A stretch of 33,594 nt of DNA. It comes from Terriglobia bacterium (GTDB lineage: Bacteria; Acidobacteriota; Terriglobia; Terriglobales; Acidobacteriaceae). Where the stretch lies: NCBI GenBank assembly GCA_020073385.1, contig JAIQFH010000067.1, positions 1 through 33,594 of the forward strand. Direction: 5' to 3'. The position numbers were made by a program, and so were the translations under genes. A model generated the notes under the pieces. That model was not told the origin of the DNA, did not search any database, and was given only the letters and a program-made list of their open reading frames with translations. Positions 1-8,243 of the stretch are shown here, one piece after another (the stretch's first letter is position 1; every line of letters begins with the position of its first letter).

Positions 1-190
1 GCCCCCAGCGGACTTTGGGTCCGTGGAGGCTGGCCACACTTGGTAGCGACTTTACGCTCTCAGAAAATGGGCGGGATGTCGGTGAGGGTGATCACGGGAC
101 AACGTGAGCGGAAGCACGCGACGCACTCCCCCACGACGGATGTTGCATCGAAGGCAAGAGCGAACGTCCTAGACTTATGGGTCCGTGGTT

Positions 191-226
191 TCCCACCCTT
201 GCAAAGAACGCAAGGATGGGGCACCC
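191..226. repeat. Palindromic hairpin repeat, family A, copy 1
   Basis: The arms CCCACCCTTGC and GCAAGGATGGG flank a 7-nt loop, followed by GCACCC. One G-T type mismatch lies in the stem. A partial second copy (GGATGGGGCAC) follows at 232-243. Confidence 0.85.
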
Positions 227-389
227 GGCAGAGGATGGGGCACGCTGCGAGCGGATTTGTAATAATTGATTAATTCTGCAATTCAACACCACCACGTCTT
301 GGCATTCCCGAAGGAGAAGCTTGCATGATGTCTATCGAATCACCCGCTCTGTCGTTGTCTCAAGCGACAGACTTGGATGTCAGACGGCC

Positions 390-430
390 GGGTGCCCCAT
401 CCTTGCGCGTCTTCTTGCGCAAGGGTGGGA
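390..430. repeat. Palindromic hairpin repeat, family A, copy 2 (inverted)
   Basis: GGGTGCCCCAT begins the copy. The stem CCCATCCTTGCGC / GCGCAAGGGTGGG is two pairs longer than in copy 1 (GC/GC added next to the loop). The orientation is opposite to copy 1. Confidence 0.85.
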
Positions 431-614
431 TTCCACGAACCTCAATCCTTTGGGATTTTGACTTCCTTAGGAGCACCACGGCGACTGGGAAAGGGCGCGG
501 GTTCTACTCGTGTCGCAAATTGTCGCGAAGATACCGCGCTTCAGATTCTGAGGTACGCCTCTGACTCTGTCATGCTTAGAAGATCAAAAGCCCAAGGAGT
601 TGAGTAACGTGGAA

Positions 615-650
615 TCCCACCCTTGCAAAGAACGCAAGGATGGGGCACCC
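615..650. repeat. Palindromic hairpin repeat, family A, copy 3
   Basis: This copy is essentially identical to copy 1: CCCACCCTTGC, a short loop, then GCAAGGATGGGGCACCC. Confidence 0.85.
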
Positions 651-725
651 GGCCGGAGGCGCACGCCACTCGATTCCGAAACGAAATTTCTCCCCATTGA
701 CAAACCTTAGCATCAGCAGCATCGT

Positions 726-762
726 ACCCGCCCTTGCAAAAAACGCAAGGACGGGGCACCCG
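726..762. repeat. Palindromic hairpin repeat, family A, copy 4
   Basis: The stem is CCCGCCCTTGC / GCAAGGACGGG. Compared with copies 1 and 3, an A-T pair has become a G-C pair on both sides, a compensated change. Confidence 0.85.
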
Positions 763-848
763 CAGTTTCGAAACGGGAAAGAAAAACAAGTCTGAAAGGG
801 CGGGTGGCCCGGGCTTCGTTTTTGATTTGTTCTCCTTACCCCAACTGA

Positions 849-886
849 GGGTGCCCCATCCTTCGTGGTTTTCGAAGGGTGGGCAC
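849..886. repeat. Palindromic hairpin repeat, family A, copy 5 (inverted)
   Basis: GGGTGCCCCATCC is kept, but the inner stem is CTTCG / CGAAG instead of CTTGC / GCAAG. The outer arms GTGCCC and GGGCAC also pair. One base bulges. Confidence 0.85.
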
Positions 887-929
887 GATGCAGCTTGCAG
901 TGACGGTGTTCGGCGAGCATGGCCCTCGG

Positions 930-985
930 GGGCTAAAGCCCACAATCCTCCCGAACGCTAACGGCACGGCTAAAGCCGTGCCCTT
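930..985. repeat. Composite hairpin repeat, family B
   Basis: Hairpin GGGCTAAAGCCC (930-941), a spacer of 21 nt, then hairpin GGCACGGCTAAAGCCGTGCC (963-982) followed by CTTCC. The same arrangement, with different inner stem bases, lies inside the agmatine deiminase gene (19042-19097). Confidence 0.85.
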
Positions 986-1148
986 CCACAAACCCTTGGG
1001 CTGGCGTGGCCTCTATCTGCCGCCAGGTTTAAATAATAATGTGGTGAAGTTCACTGGAATGCCCACTCCATCCGGCACCTGGTACTTCCGTAATCCCTTC
1101 CTCTCGAATTCCCTAGGTGTGCGCATTTCGCCGCCAAATACTTATAGT

Positions 1149-2045
1149 ATGAGGAACCTTTCCATCTTTGCTGCGCTGCTCGTCTGCGCCTTCGCGACCG
1201 TTTCGTCGGCGCAAGACAATCGCGTTTTTGGCTGGACTCCCGCCAACAGCGAGACGATCCCCCTGGAACCCGCCAGCTTGCATGCCGGCCGCATCTACCA
1301 TCCGGCTGCCGGAGGCGGCAACATGCACGTGCAAATCGACTCCAGATATCCGGTCACCGTGGCCATGGTCTGGGCCGATGAATGGGACGCCGCGATGCGG
1401 GACCCTGAAGCTCCCGCGAATTTCAGCTTCCTCTGCATGAAGGAGCATGTCACCAGCTCGATTTTCGAGTGTCATCTTCCTTCCGAGCGGCCCATGATCA
1501 TTACCTTCCGCGACGAACGCAGGCCCCAGAAGCCCGTCGTCGCCACCATCGGTGTCATCCTCGGACCCGGAGCCCGGCCATTCATGTCGCCCAACGATCT
1601 CCACATCCAGTACTACAGCTGGTCTTGCGTGAACAATTGCGTTCTGCCCTGTTTCGAATGGCGACGCATCCTCGACGAAAAATATCAGATCACATCGGTT
1701 CCCAAGGTCTACAGTCTGATGACTCCGGATCACGACGGCCAGGAACTCAACGTGAAGATCAAGTCACCCATTCCGCTGACGGTTGCTCTGCTTCCATCAC
1801 ATCTCGCGGACCAGGTCTATGACAAGACCGTATCGCTCACTGATGCGCTCGACCAAACCGGATGCAAGGAACGCGGCGTCCAGTCGATGAGTTTCCACTG
1901 CAGCTTCAACGTCGCCAATGGCACGCAGACACTCCTCATCCTGCCGGACATCAACGTTTCGGGTAACAAGAAGGCCAATGTCGAAGTCAAAACGGTGAAG
2001 TGCGTCGATCACTGCGAGCTGCTGCCTCCGCCGCCGAATCCGTAA
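1149..2045 (+). CDS. Exported hypothetical protein with two similar halves
   Basis: No family is recognised. The 298-residue product opens with a clear Sec signal (MRNLSIFAALLVCAFATVSSAQ), which fixes the start at 1149. The frame stays open upstream to 879, but that part only translates intergenic repeats. The mature part seems to hold two copies of one domain: MHVQIDSRYPVTVAMV followed by a Cys and CHLPSERPMIITF in the first half, and LNVKIKSPIPLTVALL followed by a Cys and CSFNVANGTQTLLIL in the second. Paired cysteines in each half suggest disulfides in a periplasmic or secreted protein. The tail is proline-rich (LLPPPPNP). No obvious Shine-Dalgarno site precedes the start. It stands alone between palindrome clusters. 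Confidence 0.75.
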   Translation: MRNLSIFAALLVCAFATVSSAQDNRVFGWTPANSETIPLEPASLHAGRIYHPAAGGGNMHVQIDSRYPVTVAMVWADEWDAAMRDPEAPANFSFLCMKEHVTSSIFECHLPSERPMIITFRDERRPQKPVVATIGVILGPGARPFMSPNDLHIQYYSWSCVNNCVLPCFEWRRILDEKYQITSVPKVYSLMTPDHDGQELNVKIKSPIPLTVALLPSHLADQVYDKTVSLTDALDQTGCKERGVQSMSFHCSFNVANGTQTLLILPDINVSGNKKANVEVKTVKCVDHCELLPPPPNP

Positions 2046-2098
2046 AGGGACCCGCCTCGCGGCTTCCGGAGCGACGCATACGTATGTGATCTTGGGCC

Positions 2099-2138
2099 GG
2101 GTGCCCCATCCTTTCGACGCATTTTGCGAAAGGGTGAG
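2099..2138. repeat. Palindromic hairpin repeat, family A, copy 6
   Basis: GGGTGCCCCATCC is kept. The inner stem is CCTTTCG / CGAAAGG. It lies 54 nt after the stop of the gene ending at 2045 and could act as a 3' hairpin; no T-run follows it. Confidence 0.8.
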
Positions 2139-2605
2139 TGACGGTGGACGCACTGCAACAGGTGTTTCCCTCACGCTGTACTGTGTCCGTCCACATCGAC
2201 GTCCCTGATCATTTCCTGAGAGTTTAGAGTTGCCACAATTGTGGCTTGCCTCCACGGACTCAGAATCCGCTGGGGGCTTTGTATTTGGCCGTGACTCAAA
2301 CAAACGATCTTTGAAAATCTACCCTGATCCACAAAATCGTTCGATACGACATTCTTATTGTCGGGTTTTCCCTTCCGTATCCGTTATTACAGGTAGAGCC
2401 GAGTGATTCCGGCTTCTGATCTGGGAAGTGGGGAGTAGCGGAAGCTTGGGGGGCTTTCGCTACTCCGCTTTCCTCGCTCCAAAATCTTCATCATGGCGGG
2501 GAGAGGCCTGACTGATCCTCACCATCGGCCACCCATCGAACTCTTCGAAAGTCACGATGGGCAAGATAGCCAAGATAGCCACAAACGCTTCGATTGAAAT
2601 CCTCA

Positions 2606-2640
2606 CTTCTCGCGCACAGAACGCGCGAGAAATGGGGCAC
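2606..2640. repeat. Palindromic hairpin repeat, family A, copy 7 (divergent)
   Basis: The stem TTCTCGCGC / GCGCGAGAA is followed by ATGGGGCAC. The inner stem is fully different from the other copies while one outer end is kept. It lies immediately downstream of the M20 peptidase stop codon on the minus strand. Confidence 0.7.
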
Positions 2641-2647
2641 TCGAGAA

Positions 2648-4153
2648 CTAACTTGTCGAGGCGATCTCGTAGAGGAACTCGACGAACGATCGGACTGCGC
2701 CGTCCATGCCTTGCACTTTTTCGTTCTTCGACTCGATGACGTAGTACTCGTCGGGCGCGTGGGCTCCGCTGCCGTGACCGAATCCGAAGTGACCGGCGGC
2801 GAGATGTAGAGGTTCGTTGGTGAACACGTAACCGGGCCACGAACCTGCGCTGCGGGGGAGCACGATGGGATCGATATTGTTGCGCTTGTAGACGGCCGTC
2901 TGGGCGCGAATGAGCGCGGCGTCGGCAGGAGTGCTGTTGGGGTCGTATCCGCCCGTCATGTTGACTTCGATGTCCCCGAAACCGTGCTTGGCCAGATGAG
3001 CCTTGAGCGCAGCCAGAGCTTCGCTGGCCTTCATGTCGGGGACGAGGCGCATGTCGATTTTCGCAACCGCGCGATGGGGAAGAATGGTTTTTCCGCCGGG
3101 CCCGGTGTAGCCGCCGACCAGACCTTCAATGTTCACAGTCGGGCGTGACTCTAGAAGTTCGAGAGCTTCCTGCCAGTTCACGTCGTGGACCCAGTGTTCG
3201 ACGCCCATCTGTTTCTTGGCAACGGCTTCGTCGAGTCGTTGGGCAGCGGTGGCGATCATCGATTTTTCAACGGCGGAGAGAGGACGAGCGGTGTCGGCAA
3301 AGCCTTCGATGGCGGCATCGTTGCCGTCCGGTGAGACCAGCGTGGCCAGGGCTTCGACGAGATGCCAGGCAGGACTATCGACTCGCGCCTTATTGCTGGA
3401 GTGAATGTCGCGGCGCGGGCCGCGGCCCCAGCGCTCTCCACTCGAGACGAGTTCCAGTTCGACGATGCCTTTCGCTCCGAGAGTCATGGTTACCTTGCCA
3501 TCCAACTCCTGTTCGGCAGAAGGCATGAAGATTCCCATGCACGGGCGAAGCGCAGCCATCACTTCGGGACGATTCACGATCTGCGGAAAGTGCGGCGAGC
3601 CGATCTCTTCTTCTCCTTCGGCGACCAGGACGAGGTTCACCGGGAGCTTGCGGCCGGCGGCGCGCATCGCATGCAGCGCCGCGATGAATGCAGACTCTGG
3701 CCCCTTCTGGTTGACGGCGCCACGGCCGACGACCACGGTTCCGAGCCCGGGCTTCTCGACCAGCGACGCGGCCCACGGCGGCGAGGACCATTCGGCCGGA
3801 TCCGCCTGCTTCACGTCGTACATGAAGTAGAGTCCGAGGGTCTTCGGAGCTCCGGCATCGAGCTTGGCGAAAATTCCCGGTTGGCGGTCGGTGGGAATCT
3901 TTGTAACCTCGTTGAATCCCGCCTCGCGAAGGAATCGCATGGTGAGGTCGCAACCTTCGTTGACTCCGCGGTTCTCGGCGGCGATCGAAGGCTGCTTGAT
4001 CCATTCCTGCAATCGCTGGACGGCTTCGTCGTGATGCTTTTCGATTTGCGTCCAGACGGGAGCAAGGTCGGGTTCAGCGGCGGCAGCACGGTGGGGAATT
4101 GCCAAGGTGGCGGCGCCCGCGAGGGTGCCTTGAAGGAAGGTTCGTCGGTCCAT
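2648..4153 (-). CDS. Exported M20-family metallohydrolase
   Basis: A 501-residue member of the M20 peptidase/deacylase family. The start at 4153 is chosen because it gives a Tat-like signal (MDRRTFLQGTLAGAATLAIP, cleavage after AAAA); the frame extends to 4357 without a signal, through the divergent promoter region. Recognisable motifs are LYFMYDVKQADP (residues 108-118), GRGAVNQKGP (143-152), EGEEEIGSPHF (179-189) and the C-terminal GHGSGAHAPDEYY. In most M20 enzymes the first motif reads GHxD and the second GxxDxKG. Here the metal-ligand His is Met111 and the bridging Asp is Asn148, while the catalytic Glu pair is kept. It may belong to a subfamily with altered metal binding. The substrate is unknown, likely a peptide or acylated amino acid in the periplasm. 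It is transcribed away from the ADOP permease. Confidence 0.85.
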   Translation of the reverse strand: MDRRTFLQGTLAGAATLAIPHRAAAAEPDLAPVWTQIEKHHDEAVQRLQEWIKQPSIAAENRGVNEGCDLTMRFLREAGFNEVTKIPTDRQPGIFAKLDAGAPKTLGLYFMYDVKQADPAEWSSPPWAASLVEKPGLGTVVVGRGAVNQKGPESAFIAALHAMRAAGRKLPVNLVLVAEGEEEIGSPHFPQIVNRPEVMAALRPCMGIFMPSAEQELDGKVTMTLGAKGIVELELVSSGERWGRGPRRDIHSSNKARVDSPAWHLVEALATLVSPDGNDAAIEGFADTARPLSAVEKSMIATAAQRLDEAVAKKQMGVEHWVHDVNWQEALELLESRPTVNIEGLVGGYTGPGGKTILPHRAVAKIDMRLVPDMKASEALAALKAHLAKHGFGDIEVNMTGGYDPNSTPADAALIRAQTAVYKRNNIDPIVLPRSAGSWPGYVFTNEPLHLAAGHFGFGHGSGAHAPDEYYVIESKNEKVQGMDGAVRSFVEFLYEIASTS

Positions 4154-4350
4154 GAGCGGGAGGATAATCGCAATCGGAGGTCGCCGTCCACAGTGAGCTT
4201 TCGATAGAGTGCGTCGGTGTCCGAATCTGTATTGTGGTGTCCTGAAACGGACAGCCCGGAGCGGGTGATCCGATGCTAAGTGCCTTACAATCTGGCGATT
4301 AGTTGTTGGCAAGCGCGATGCTGACACACCCGCAGGATGGGGTTCACAAC

Positions 4351-6849
4351 ATGTCATTTATTCGCGATCTGAGAGTTGGGGTTCACTCATTGATTCACAC
4401 GCCCGGGCTGGCGATCACGGTGATTCTCACACTGGCGCTTGGCATCGGGGCCAACGCTGCGATTTTCACCCTGGTCCGCGGCGTGCTGCTCAAGCCGCTT
4501 GTCAACCGCGACGAAGGCCGGTTGATCTATGTGCGGCAAAGCGCCCCCGGCATAGGCGAGGAGAACACCACGTTTTCGGTGCCTGAAATCGAGGATTTAC
4601 GCAGTAGTGTGAAAACCTTGAGCGCGTTCGGTGACTTCTCCACCATGGGTTTCACCATGATCGGCCTCGGCGAGCCTCGTTCCATTCGAGGCGGCGTGGT
4701 GGGCGGTACATATTTCGACGTGATGGGACTTCACCCTGTGCTGGGCCGCCTCATCGGACCGCAAGACGACGGTCCGAAGGCTGCCGGGGTCGTCGTTCTC
4801 ACCTATCGTTTCTGGTCGACTACTCTGCGCAAAGATCCGACGGTCATCGGCAAAACCGTTCGCCTCGGCAGCATCGGGGATCGGTCGGCCACAGTCATTG
4901 GAGTTCTCGAACCCTGCGTTCCATATCCCCAAGACACCGAAATCATCGCGAACGTGGTCACCAGCCCGCATCATCTGTCTGCAACCATGGTGACTGGCCG
5001 CATCCATCGCATGACAGAGCTTTTCGGCCGTCTCGCTCCGGGAGCCACTCTCGAACAGGCGCGCGCCGAGCTGCGCACCGCTTACTCCGCGATGAAGAAG
5101 GACCACCCGGAGGCGTACGCGCAGGAAGCGAATTTTCAGATCGGAGCCAAGTTACTGCGTGACCAGATCACGTCGGGCGCGAGGACGGTTCTGCTGGTGC
5201 TGCTCGTGGCCTCCGGACTGGTCTTTATCATCGCGTGTTCTAATGTCGCCAACCTGATTCTGGCACGCACGATTCGCCGGGAAGGAGAGCTGGCGGTCCG
5301 CGTAGCGCTCGGCGCAAGCCGGGTCGCGCTACGGCGCATGCTGCTGGCCGAGAGCCTGCTGCTCTGCGGTGTCGGCGCTATGGTGGGCGTAATGAGCGCG
5401 CAGCCGATGGTGGGCGTCCTGGCCAAGTACGCCTCGCGGTTCTCGGTCCGCGCGCTGGATTTGACGGTCGATTCCAGCCTGCTATGGGCAGGAGCCGCGC
5501 TCGCGGTCGTCGCCGCGGTGATTCTGGCATTTGTTCCGCACCTGCCGTCGGCGGATAGCTCGAGCGGATTGGGCCTGGCGAGCGGCAGCGTCCGCATCAC
5601 TGGCAGCACAAGCCGCCGCCAACGGATCTTCGCCGTAACTCAAATCGCCGCCTCGTTCGTGCTGCTGACTGGCGCCAGTATGGTGATCGCGACGCTGATC
5701 GAGCTACAGCGGACGCAGACGGGGCTGGACACGCATCACGTCCTGGCCATCGACGTTCCCGCGATGTCATACGGGAAAACACCTCAGCAGGTCGTGGATT
5801 TCTACAAGGAATCGATCCGTCGCATTGACGCCCTGCCGGGCGTGAGCACGACCGCGTTCGGCGATACGGTTCCATGGCGCGATGGCGTCGCCAATCCTGG
5901 TCTGCAATTCTCGGCGGACGGCCACGTCCATGCCGTCGGTGTCGAGGATCCCCGCGCGCAGTGGCGAACCATCTCTCCCGGATTTTTCGCCGCCATGGGC
6001 GTTCCCATCCTCGCGGGGCGCGATTTCAATGCGCTCGATGGCCGGAATAACGCTGACCAGAATAATCAAGAGCCCGTGGTCATCGTCAGCGAGACTCTTG
6101 CGCAGCGCATGTTTCCCAATCAGGACCCGATCAATCGGCACGTCTATTGGACCGATCCCGTGCTGCAATTTTTTCCTGGGACTGATCTCGAAAAATCGCG
6201 TCTGGTCGCGCCGCGACGCATCATCGGCGTCACGGCCGATGTGGACGATGGTCATATCGTCCCTCAGCCGACCGTCACTGTCTACAGTCCGCTGGATGCG
6301 GGTCTGATCTTCGGCGGCCGCCTGTTCATCCACAGCAGCGTGAATCCGTATTCGCTGGTCTCGTCGGTTACGCAGATTATTCGCAACATGTCCGCCGATC
6401 AACCCGTGGAGCACCCTGCCACTCTGGAAGACATTCGCGCTGAGGTGCTCACGCCGGACCGGTTGAACTCGGTCGTGTTTGGCGTATTCGCGGCGATCGC
6501 GTTGGCGATAGCGGTGGTGGGGGTCGCGGGCGTGCTGGCATTTTCGGTGAGCGCGCGCACGCGGGAATTCGGCGTCCGGCTGGCGCTGGGCTCGGAACCG
6601 AGGCAACTCCTCAAGGGCGTGATCGTAGAGGGCGCCGTGATGGCTGCAGGGGGCGTGCTGGCAGGCGCAGCATTCGGTTTCGCGCTCGCTCGCCTGGCGG
6701 GGAAATACTTCCTGGATGTGAGGATGCCGGGCGCGTTGCCGGTCGCCGTTGCTGCACTCGTGCTGATGACGGTCGCGGTTGTCGCGTCGGTGCTGCCTGC
6801 TGCGCGCGCTGCCCGTGTCGATATTATGCAAGCACTGCGCTCGGAGTGA
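4351..6849 (+). CDS. ADOP-family FtsX/MacB-like permease
   Basis: An 832-residue ABC-type permease of the acidobacterial duplicated orphan permease kind. The start at 4351 gives the family N-terminus MSFIRDLRVGVHSL, with GGATGGGG about 8-14 nt upstream. The first TM carries LTLALGIGANAAIFTLV (about 25-42), followed by a MacB-type periplasmic core domain, TM segments near 280-305, 330-360 and 377-398, a second repeat starting with a TM at about 424-450, a second periplasmic domain, and final TMs near 707-733, 753-782 and 795-823. It ends RVDIMQALRSE, as expected for the family. No ABC ATPase gene is near, which is normal for this family. The substrate cannot be told from the sequence. Confidence 0.92.
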   Translation: MSFIRDLRVGVHSLIHTPGLAITVILTLALGIGANAAIFTLVRGVLLKPLVNRDEGRLIYVRQSAPGIGEENTTFSVPEIEDLRSSVKTLSAFGDFSTMGFTMIGLGEPRSIRGGVVGGTYFDVMGLHPVLGRLIGPQDDGPKAAGVVVLTYRFWSTTLRKDPTVIGKTVRLGSIGDRSATVIGVLEPCVPYPQDTEIIANVVTSPHHLSATMVTGRIHRMTELFGRLAPGATLEQARAELRTAYSAMKKDHPEAYAQEANFQIGAKLLRDQITSGARTVLLVLLVASGLVFIIACSNVANLILARTIRREGELAVRVALGASRVALRRMLLAESLLLCGVGAMVGVMSAQPMVGVLAKYASRFSVRALDLTVDSSLLWAGAALAVVAAVILAFVPHLPSADSSSGLGLASGSVRITGSTSRRQRIFAVTQIAASFVLLTGASMVIATLIELQRTQTGLDTHHVLAIDVPAMSYGKTPQQVVDFYKESIRRIDALPGVSTTAFGDTVPWRDGVANPGLQFSADGHVHAVGVEDPRAQWRTISPGFFAAMGVPILAGRDFNALDGRNNADQNNQEPVVIVSETLAQRMFPNQDPINRHVYWTDPVLQFFPGTDLEKSRLVAPRRIIGVTADVDDGHIVPQPTVTVYSPLDAGLIFGGRLFIHSSVNPYSLVSSVTQIIRNMSADQPVEHPATLEDIRAEVLTPDRLNSVVFGVFAAIALAIAVVGVAGVLAFSVSARTREFGVRLALGSEPRQLLKGVIVEGAVMAAGGVLAGAAFGFALARLAGKYFLDVRMPGALPVAVAALVLMTVAVVASVLPAARAARVDIMQALRSE

Positions 6850-6913
6850 ATGTCAGAAGAATCGCTCAGGTTGGTCAGTAGCTTCAACGCAAGAGGTCAG
6901 AGTCCATTTGCTG

Positions 6914-7102
6914 TTACTCCTGCGAGTGAGCCTTCTTACAATGCTCGTCAAACTGTGCCTGGATCGATTTCTGATACTCGTCGCGGTTCGGTCGATGACC
7001 TGACGGTTGCGCCCTGAAGACGATGCCGGGACACGCGCTGCAAACAGCCTCCACGGGAATGTCGACGAGCCATTTGGTCACACGGATTGTCGGCTTTTTC
7101 AT
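6914..7102 (-). CDS. Small Cys/His protein next to attL
   Basis: A 62-residue product starting MKKPTIRVTKWLVDIPVEA. It carries VCSACPG and, near the end, FDEHCKKAH, a Cys-x2-Cys plus His/Cys pattern that could bind zinc. The frame continues upstream to 7177, but that would translate the att site; the ATG at 7102 fits better. It lies just outside the left attachment site, so before integration it sat directly downstream of tRNA-Ser. Function unknown. Confidence 0.6.
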   Translation of the reverse strand: MKKPTIRVTKWLVDIPVEAVCSACPGIVFRAQPSGHRPNRDEYQKSIQAQFDEHCKKAHSQE

Positions 7103-7115
7103 TGGCGCGGGAGGA

Positions 7116-7139
7116 ATGGCGGAGAGGGTGGGATTTGAA
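7116..7139. other. attL, left attachment site
   Basis: A 24-base copy of the tRNA-Ser 3' end (CCA complement, acceptor strand, T-stem and part of the T-loop). Identity with 15232-15255 is complete and breaks at the next base (T versus C). Confidence 0.88.
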
Positions 7140-7251
7140 TCCGCTGTGAAATGAAGATGCAACAACATGCAGAGCACGACTGGCGATGTAAAGCAGCGTA
7201 AGGCAGTGGAGCACAGCGTTAACTGATGGCGGATTGATCGCAGTTCACTTC

Positions 7252-7491
7252 TCAGAAACCCCGCTCAAGGATCGCTTGCACCCTGTGCAATAGTTTGGGA
7301 ATCTCGGTACTTGTGATCTTGTTTTCCTTCGCTGCGCTCAGATTTCTTTCATAGGAGCTTTTGAGGGTTTCGTCTTTTTCCGCCATAGTTGCTAGGAATG
7401 CTCGAAAGTTTTTGTATAGTTCGCCGGTAAGTTTTAGATGTTCCTGGAGGACTGCTGCCAGTTCTTTTATGTCATCACGTTCCGTGGGCAT
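7252..7491 (-). CDS. Small helical hypothetical protein at the left end of the element
   Basis: A 79-residue charged protein, probably all-helical (MPTERDDIKELAAVLQEHLK at the start, LHRVQAILERGF at the end). The ATG at 7491 is preferred over 7509 because AAGGAGA lies 5-7 nt before it. It is the first gene inside the left end, the cargo position opposite the integrase. No family is recognised. The length and coiled-coil look would suit a small regulator or anti-host factor, but nothing shows that. Confidence 0.65.
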   Translation of the reverse strand: MPTERDDIKELAAVLQEHLKLTGELYKNFRAFLATMAEKDETLKSSYERNLSAAKENKITSTEIPKLLHRVQAILERGF

Positions 7492-7672
7492 GTTGTCTCC
7501 TTCACGCACATGCTAGCACCGGGCAACTACGAAGCTACGATTTTCCACACCCCTCAGCCCAGAGCACTGTAGAGCCGTAGCAGCGACGTTCTCAGAGCGT
7601 CTGACCCACAACATCGTCCGCGTTTGCCTCTCGCTATAAAAACACAGGAACACAGAATCAGGAGTGCACAGT

Positions 7673-7885
7673 ATGCGCAGATGGCATTGTTACGCGGGAG
7701 AGTTCTGCATCCATTTAGGGAAACGGCTGCGACATCACGGGACGCTGTATTGCAGCCCCGCTTGTCGTGCAAACTTCCGAACACTGTGCGGTGAAACGAA
7801 ACCTGCGCAGACCCGCAAGTCAGTTTTCTTTCGCTCGTGGTTTGCAGTGCACAGCGTAGATGCGCCACACCCGCATGGATACTGA
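7673..7885 (+). CDS. Small putative zinc-ribbon protein
   Basis: A 70-residue product with a Shine-Dalgarno AGGAG 8 nt before the ATG. The core GKRLRHHGTLYCSPACRANF resembles small phage zinc ribbons of the CxxCGKxL...YCSxxCR type. The first Cys pair is imperfect (HCYAGEFCIHLG: cysteines are present but not spaced CxxC), so zinc binding is uncertain. It may be a real phage-type gene or a decayed one. Confidence 0.45.
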   Translation: MRRWHCYAGEFCIHLGKRLRHHGTLYCSPACRANFRTLCGETKPAQTRKSVFFRSWFAVHSVDAPHPHGY

Positions 7886-8243
7886 CGATAACGAAACCAT
7901 GCGACAATAACCATGCTACAAACACCTGTCTCCAACATCTTGAATAAAGTCCGCAAGTGGTGCAGAACCAACATACCTGACTTTCGAATTCTGCATGAAA
8001 AGGCCAAACGAAAGCGATGTGAAAGGGTTTGAAACTTGACACGCTTGAAATACTGAAAGTATAGGGTTAGGCAAGAGAAAACACCTGTGCTCCCTGCCGC
8101 GTTCTGCGTGCAAGGGATTCCCGAAAGTTCTAAGAGTTGGCAGTGGACTGATCCCCGCTGCGTTGTAACGGACGTGTGTAGTTCGGAGTCCTTCTCCGTG
8201 CTCTGGGCCACACACGCCCGATCTTTCATACGGAGACGCAATC
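7886..8243 (+). promoter_or_regulatory. Promoter and long leader of the replication gene
   Basis: There is no gene here. A sigma70-like promoter is visible: TTGACA at 8036-8041, an 18-nt spacer and TATAGG at 8060-8065. This leaves a leader of about 170 nt before the replication gene. The leader contains nested pairing: GTGTGT (8174-8179) with ACACAC (8210-8215), enclosing CGGAG / CTCCG (8184-8198). GGAG at 8232-8235 is the ribosome site for the ATG at 8244. Confidence 0.5.

Larger units (their letters stand above)
1..1148. other. Palindrome-rich intergenic region
   Basis: No convincing gene is seen here. Open frames in this stretch are short, overlap on both strands and run through repeats. 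It holds five copies of a hairpin family with GGGTGCCCCATCC-like ends (about 191-226, 390-430, 615-650, 726-762, 849-886) and one composite repeat (930-985). The first 45 bases could be the 3' end of a gene entering from the left (a frame stops at 43-45), but too little is present to say. Confidence 0.7.
2046..2647. other. Intergenic region with two family A hairpins
   Basis: No gene is supported. One family A hairpin follows the upstream gene (2099-2138) and another lies 8 nt beyond the stop codon of the M20 gene (2606-2640). The rest shows nothing I can name. Confidence 0.7.

Noticed and set aside
191..886. CRISPR or tandem array from the GGGTGCCCCATCC hairpins
   Set aside because: Copies are in both orientations, irregularly spaced and have variable stems.
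879..1148. Upstream extension of the exported hypothetical protein
   Set aside because: The extension translates palindromic repeats and precedes a clear signal peptide at 1149.
3362..4207. 281-codon open frame opposite the M20 gene
   Set aside because: It is the antisense frame of a gene with clear motifs and has no recognisable domain.
5767..6831. 354-codon open frame opposite the ADOP permease
   Set aside because: Very Arg/His-rich antisense translation of a well-supported gene.
7116..7200. A second tRNA-Ser gene
   Set aside because: Only the 3' 23 bases of the tRNA are present; the sequence diverges after the T-loop and no anticodon or D arm follows. It is the attL remnant.
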